37,218 nucleotides of DNA from Candidatus Methanomethylophilaceae archaeon (lineage in GTDB: Archaea > Thermoplasmatota > Thermoplasmata > Methanomassiliicoccales > Methanomethylophilaceae): the NCBI GenBank assembly GCA_017935945.1, contig JAGBGN010000013.1:1-37218 (forward strand), given 5' to 3'. Every line of letters starts with the position of its first letter. Positions within the stretch are counted from its first letter, which is position 1. Below, piece after piece: positions 33,345-37,218 of the stretch. The position numbers and the translations under genes are program-made. The notes under the pieces are model-generated. The model was not told the DNA's origin, did no database searches, and was given only the letters and a program-made list of their open reading frames with translations.

Positions 33345-34139
33345 ATGACCAGGGTCGCACTCGTCGGTGCATGCGGAAGGATGGGTAGCCTCATCATCCG
33401 CCGTGTCCTCGCCACCGAGGGCATGGAGGTATCTGCAGCATTCGACCTCGTGAACATCGGAAAGGACATCGGCGAAGTCGTCGGCGTCGGCAAACTCGAT
33501 GTCCCCGTATCCGATTCCAAGGACCTTGCAGCTGTCCTGAAGGAGAGCAAGACCGATGTCCTCGTCGATTTCACCATCGCCGCAGCGACTGCCGTCAACG
33601 CACCCATCGCAGCCGAAGCGGGAGTCAACCTCATCATCGGTACAACGGGACTCACCGCAGAGCAGAAGACCAACATCACCGAAGCCGTCATCAAGAACAA
33701 CGTGGCAGCAGTCATCTCATCCAACTACTCCATCGGAGTCGGCGTGTTCTTCAAGCTCATCAGGGACGCCACCAGGTACCTCGGAGAGGACTACGACGTC
33801 GAGATCCTCGAGGCCCACCACAACCAGAAGAAGGATGCCCCCAGCGGTACCGCAGTCACAGCGGCCGAGATCATCAGCAAGGAGCTCGGCGGAAGGGAGT
33901 ACGCCTACGGACGCGAGGGAATCTGCCCCCGCGGAAAGGAAATCGGAATCCACGCCATCAGGGGCGGTGACATCGTCGGTGACCACACCGTCATGTACAT
34001 CGGAAACTCCGAGAGGATCGAAATCCGTCACCAGGCACACTCCAGGGAGATCTTCGTGGGTGGAGCCGTCCTCGCAGCAGGATGGGTCGTCAACCAGAAG
34101 AAGGGTGTCGTCTACGAGATGGCCGACGTCCTGAACTGA
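33345..34139 (+). CDS. dapB: 4-hydroxy-tetrahydrodipicolinate reductase
   Basis: A 264-residue cytoplasmic NAD(P)H enzyme of lysine biosynthesis. The N-terminal Rossmann motif is VGACGRMGSLI (residues 7-17). The catalytic/substrate signature EAHHNQKKDAPSGTA is near 165. GTTG near residue 105 and SSNYSIGVGVF near 125 are also conserved. The length is standard. The start has a strong GGAGGTG Shine-Dalgarno. No other lysine genes are in the window, so it stands alone, with a hairpin 8 bp past the stop. Confidence 0.96.
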   Translation: MTRVALVGACGRMGSLIIRRVLATEGMEVSAAFDLVNIGKDIGEVVGVGKLDVPVSDSKDLAAVLKESKTDVLVDFTIAAATAVNAPIAAEAGVNLIIGTTGLTAEQKTNITEAVIKNNVAAVISSNYSIGVGVFFKLIRDATRYLGEDYDVEILEAHHNQKKDAPSGTAVTAAEIISKELGGREYAYGREGICPRGKEIGIHAIRGGDIVGDHTVMYIGNSERIEIRHQAHSREIFVGGAVLAAGWVVNQKKGVVYEMADVLN

Positions 34140-34147
34140 TCCAAACA

Positions 34148-34168
34148 CCCCGGTCTTTCCGACCGGGG
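34148..34168 (+). terminator. Hairpin after dapB
   Basis: CCCCGGTC, TTTCC, GACCGGGG: a perfect 8-bp stem 8 bp after the dapB stop. No strong T-run follows. Confidence 0.55.
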
Positions 34169-34263
34169 CCCAAACCCTCATAATCCATGTTTCCGATGAC
34201 CGATTTTCCGTCAATAACCATCGTTCGGACTGTTTTATCCCCCATGTCGTCGAATCATCACTC

Positions 34264-34635
34264 ATGTCAAAATTCGTGGTGAAGAAGACGAAGAACGACG
34301 GATACATGTTCACACTGCATGACGATGAGGGTGAGGTCCTGGGCAGATCCCAGGTCTACAGATCCATAATGAGTGCCGAGAACGGCATCCAGTCGGTGAA
34401 GAAGAACCTCTCATCGGACATACTGAACCTTGTCTCCGAGGAACATGAACCTGTGAAGAACCCCAGATGGGAAATATACAAGGACACTGCAGGGGAGTTC
34501 CGTTTCAGGCTCAGGGCCTCCAACGGGGAGATAGTCCTATCCTCTAACGCGTATCCCCATGAGGTCCTGTGCATGGACGGCATATCCCGTGCAAGGGGAT
34601 GCGCTGAGAATGCGAGGATGCTCCACCATAGCTGA
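34264..34635 (+). CDS. YegP-like DUF1508 protein, two repeats
   Basis: A 123-residue protein with two copies of the YegP/DUF1508 fold: about 1-55 (GYMFTLHDDEGEVLGRSQVY) and about 66-118 (EFRFRLRASNGEIVLSSNAY). The function of the family is not established. TATA-like TTTTATCC about 28 bp upstream suggests a leaderless message. There are no membrane or signal segments. Confidence 0.88.
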   Translation: MSKFVVKKTKNDGYMFTLHDDEGEVLGRSQVYRSIMSAENGIQSVKKNLSSDILNLVSEEHEPVKNPRWEIYKDTAGEFRFRLRASNGEIVLSSNAYPHEVLCMDGISRARGCAENARMLHHS

Positions 34636-34747
34636 AACCATAGGGCCCTGTGGATCGGGGCCCTGCCATCCCACACAGTATATCATCGATGACGGGATGG
34701 GATGCCCGGTGATGTAAACGATCTACAGTCAACTAACTTACCTGGCC

Positions 34748-35176
34748 ATGAGAATAGCCTATGAGGCGCACCATGGTGTTATGGACAGGAGCGGTGCCCC
34801 GTACATCTTCCATCCCTATGCGGTTGCCGACAGGATGGATGATGAGATCTCCACCGCCGTGGCACTTTTGCATGATGTAGTCGAGGATACCGACATCTCT
34901 TTCGAAGATCTGCATGAGATGGGGATCCCCGATACGGTGATCGGTCCTCTCAAGTTGCTGACCCATGACGATGACACCCCGTACATGGACTACATCAGAG
35001 GAATATCCAAGGATCCTGTAGCCACGAAGGTCAAACTCTCCGATCTGGCCCACAACATGGATACATCCCGCTTCTGCAGACCGATGACGGAAAAGGAAAT
35101 CACCAGGATGGGGAAATACGAGGATGCCAAGGCATTGTTGCTTTCCGCTCAGAAATCGATGATGGATGAAATGTGA
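34748..35176 (+). CDS. HD-domain phosphohydrolase, small alarmone hydrolase-like
   Basis: A 142-residue stand-alone HD domain of the RelA/SpoT hydrolase type. The motifs are in order: SGAPYIFHPYAVA (metal His), VALLHDVVEDT (HD plus ED), and VKLSDLAHNMD. It has no synthetase, TGS or ACT domain. Related small proteins (MESH1/SAH) hydrolyse (p)ppGpp or other pyrophosphorylated nucleotides; the substrate here is not certain. At 142 residues it is somewhat shorter than MESH1 (about 180), mainly at the N-terminus. A TATA-like GATGTAAAC lies about 35 bp upstream. Confidence 0.83.
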   Translation: MRIAYEAHHGVMDRSGAPYIFHPYAVADRMDDEISTAVALLHDVVEDTDISFEDLHEMGIPDTVIGPLKLLTHDDDTPYMDYIRGISKDPVATKVKLSDLAHNMDTSRFCRPMTEKEITRMGKYEDAKALLLSAQKSMMDEM

Positions 35177-35379
35177 TGTGGATCGAAAAATGCCGATGAT
35201 GAACGGTTCCGGCCTATTGTGTCTACATGATACCTGGCAATCGTTGTTTGTGATGAGGAGTGATTGTTTTCATCACCGGCATTCTCCAAACCCAGATATT
35301 CAAACTTAAAGGTTGTGAATATTGGATGGATGGAGTATCCATAAATTACTTTCCTACCATCGGACCCTGAAGAGAAGGT

Positions 35380-36309
35380 TCATTGTTCCTTGATGTCAGA
35401 TGATAGGATCTCTGCTTTCCTTCCAAGGATGTCATCAGTCACGATGGTGGAAATCAATGCCTCCATACCAAGTCTGTCGATGGTCGATGCAAGACGCTCC
35501 TTGGCATACGCGTTCTCCTTATACCACAATATGATCTTCTCGATCATATCCGGAACCTCTGACTCGGATACGGTTCCAGGCAAGGGTGTACCGATACGCT
35601 TCTTCTTACCCCAGGTCCCACCCACATAGACACGACATGCGGATTCGGAATCCCTCACCAATGCTTTGAATGGACACTTGCCGACGCATATCCCGCAGCC
35701 GATGCACCGATCCTTGTCGATGGATGGGCCACCATCTGCCACCGATACAGCCCCAACTGGACATGCCTCCGATACGATGCACCTGGAACATCCCCTGCAG
35801 GATCCCCTATCCAGTGTCACAGTCCTGCAACCTTCGATACCCACATCGTTGAGACTGGGTTTCATGCAACTGTTGGGACATCCACCCACACCGATCTTGA
35901 ACTTGTGGGGCAGTCTCACATCCCTCATACCCAGGTAGAATCTCTCGTGGATTGTTCTGGACAGTGCACGGGTATCGATGTTACCGAAGACGCATGTATC
36001 CCCTTTGCAGGCCGTTACAGGACGGATCTTGGCTCCGGTTCCACCGAACATCAGACCATGGTCCTCCACGAACCTCTCCGCTTCGGGGATCCGATTATAT
36101 GGGATGCCTACTATCTCCGCAGATTGACGGGATGTGAACACCACATTTCCGTTGCCGAACCTCTCCGCACATTCCGCTACATGACGGAGATCATCCGAAG
36201 TGAACAGACCTCCGGCAGACACTACCCTACCTGAGAAACAACCAGTACCCCTGTTCTGGAGGAAACCCCTGCCCTTGACACTCGTAATCTGTTCCTTCGT
36301 CAGTTCCAT
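35380..36309 (-). CDS. Small siroheme/Fe-S sulfite reductase-like protein
   Basis: A 309-residue protein combining half of a nitrite/sulfite reductase with a ferredoxin. The N-terminal ferredoxin-like half-domain spans about 10-85. The siroheme/[4Fe-4S] ligand pair is Cys101-x4-Cys106 and Cys144-x3-Cys148 (GGCPNSCMKP); the first spacing is one residue shorter than the common C-x5-C. Two ferredoxin clusters follow: Cys171/174/177/183, with an unusual x5 gap before the last Cys, and Cys202/205/208/212 with standard spacing. This fits the small Dsr-like proteins of methanogens and AsrC-type enzymes. Sulfite or another small oxyanion is a likely substrate; physiology is unknown. The TATA-like palindrome GTATATACC at 36331-36339 predicts a leaderless ATG at 36309. 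Confidence 0.88.
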   Translation of the reverse strand: MELTKEQITSVKGRGFLQNRGTGCFSGRVVSAGGLFTSDDLRHVAECAERFGNGNVVFTSRQSAEIVGIPYNRIPEAERFVEDHGLMFGGTGAKIRPVTACKGDTCVFGNIDTRALSRTIHERFYLGMRDVRLPHKFKIGVGGCPNSCMKPSLNDVGIEGCRTVTLDRGSCRGCSRCIVSEACPVGAVSVADGGPSIDKDRCIGCGICVGKCPFKALVRDSESACRVYVGGTWGKKKRIGTPLPGTVSESEVPDMIEKIILWYKENAYAKERLASTIDRLGMEALISTIVTDDILGRKAEILSSDIKEQ

Positions 36310-36845
36310 ATCTTTTCAATAATAATTGAGGTATATACCACTATTCTCATTCATTTTCAAATTAACACTTGGTTTGTTATCTTCCAGTACCGAGACAGCT
36401 CACAGCACCTTGATATCAAGAAATAGATGATGTGGACACAATCGGCTTGCACCAACATCCTTTGAACATCAAATGCCGAAAACCCATGATGATACCTGAA
36501 CTACATGGAAACCTGGACATGATCTGATATACAAAATGAACAGGAACCGAATTCCGAATCGGCGAATCCATTCTCCGACTCGAACATTTGAGTGCTGGAT
36601 AAAAGGAAGTGGCGAACGGGAGGGAGTTCACATGACTGATGGCCAGCATGTCCCTACGATTCGTCATAATTGTCCATTTTTTCACGTTTTGCTTCCTATG
36701 GAAAACACCATTTCCAAGCCATAAAGTCGTGGCGGAATTCCATGGAATCCTGTACTCATGCTTTCCAAACCACTTTCGAAAGTCATCAACCAAACCATTT
36801 CCCAAACCCCTTAAGGAATCCTCTAAGGAAGAGGAGGTAAGCGCA
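36310..36845. other. 536-bp gap without a recognisable gene
   Basis: It holds the promoter of the sulfite reductase-like gene at the left (TATA 36331-36339). At the right is the 5' region of the next gene, with perfect palindromes ATTCCATGGAAT (36736-36747) and CTTTCGAAAG (36774-36783). A loose CAAACC(A/C) motif repeats three to four times at about 36768-36810. Short frames in 36416-36724 show no coding character. No tRNA, rRNA or known RNA gene was seen. Confidence 0.5.
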
Positions 36846-37218
36846 ATGAGTACAGAAAACAAATCAAGCAATGTACAGAACGTGATAGCGAATGCCTTCG
36901 GCAATGTAGCACAGGCACCCACCGATAACCCTCCGATCAAGGAGAATGTCATGTCCTTCAGGAAGAACAAGGTCTATCTCAGCCTCGACCTCAAATCATA
37001 CTACGACAGCAAGAAGGGTGCTTACACCGAACTCACACCCAGACTCACCAGCTCCGCGGATGGCGTTTTCTACAACCTTCCTTCCGATTCCGAGTTCCTC
37101 AAGGATTACGGGGAGTTCATCTTGAAACTTGCTGACACCCTCGACGGCATCATGATCGACAACTCCGTCATCAACGACGATGTCGGAAACGCGAAGAGGA
37201 TACTCCAGAGATTCGTCA
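36846..37218 (+). CDS. Unrecognised protein, C-terminus outside window
   Basis: 124 codons are visible from ATG 36846, which has a strong GAGGAGGT Shine-Dalgarno about 7 nt upstream. I do not recognise the family. The first ~30 residues are polar and probably flexible (MSTENKSSNVQNVIANAFGN). From about 37 on, alternating strands and helices appear (KVYLSLDLKSYYDSKKGAY, then EFILKLADTLDGIMIDNSV). There is no signal peptide or membrane helix in the visible part. Codon use matches the neighbours, so it is very likely a real gene. Confidence 0.7.
   Translation, partial: MSTENKSSNVQNVIANAFGNVAQAPTDNPPIKENVMSFRKNKVYLSLDLKSYYDSKKGAYTELTPRLTSSADGVFYNLPSDSEFLKDYGEFILKLADTLDGIMIDNSVINDDVGNAKRILQRFV

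Noticed and set aside
36416-36970. 184-codon minus-strand open frame across the gap and the start of the last gene
   Set aside because: It lies antisense to a gene with a strong Shine-Dalgarno, and its translation shows no domain or plausible composition.

Overview
The window reads as a chromosomal segment of a methanogenic-type archaeon, most likely a gut or rumen member of the Methanomassiliicoccales (Thermoplasmata). It has an archaeal/eukaryotic-type leucyl-tRNA synthetase, pelota, a geranylgeranyl reductase-family flavoprotein, an FtsZ homologue, indolepyruvate:ferredoxin oxidoreductase, a siroheme/Fe-S mini sulfite reductase, TATA-box promoters with many apparently leaderless starts, and a tRNA with encoded CCA. 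None of the 34 readable stop codons is TAG (about 30 TGA, 4 TAA), which fits a pyrrolysine-decoding lineage that avoids amber. No methanogenesis gene is present, so the taxonomic call is an inference.

Layout. 1-2634 (-): leuS, running off the left edge. 2871-4014 (+): a tandem ribbon-helix-helix regulator followed by a short FtsZ-like protein lacking the T7 loop and C-terminal domain. 4199-6606 (-): iorBA. 6765-6851: tRNA-Leu(UAG). 6950-8299 (-): a bacterial-type glutamate dehydrogenase. 8548-12884 (-): carAB. CarA has lost its glutaminase nucleophile. 12997-15839 (+): pelota, a NifV-like protein without its catalytic Arg and metal-binding His residues, and a winged-helix regulator. 15913-19827 (-): phenylacetate-CoA ligase, a CDF metal transporter and an MFS exporter. 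19948-22770 (+): corrinoid adenosyltransferase, then the cysK-metA-ridA sulfur amino acid cluster.

22887-25663 holds the most striking locus. A 98-residue precursor-like peptide with 12 cysteines in its C-terminal half lies directly upstream of a radical SAM/SPASM maturase, and a perfect 10-bp hairpin separates the two genes. Divergent to them is a DUF5685-like protein with two Asp-rich motifs reminiscent of isoprenoid synthases. A small protein with a duplicated four-Cys motif overlaps its 3' end. I read this as a candidate archaeal RiPP system.

25736-37218: a prephenate dehydratase-like protein with a coiled-coil partner (+); an operon of a triple-zinc-ribbon/HTH protein, a nicotinamidase-like hydrolase and a GNAT acetyltransferase (-); a cardiolipin synthase/geranylgeranyl reductase lipid operon (-); then SstT, a flavin reductase-like protein, DapB, a YegP-like protein and an HD phosphohydrolase (+); a mini sulfite reductase (-); a 536-bp gap; and an unrecognised gene running off the right edge.

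Metabolic theme: ammonia-centred nitrogen assimilation (GDH next to an apparently ammonia-only carbamoyl phosphate synthase), aromatic amino acid metabolism through aryl acids (IOR plus aryl-CoA ligase), and sulfur amino acid synthesis through O-acetylhomoserine. Several proteins keep a family fold but lack hallmark catalytic residues (CarA, NifV-like, FtsZ-like, prephenate dehydratase-like).
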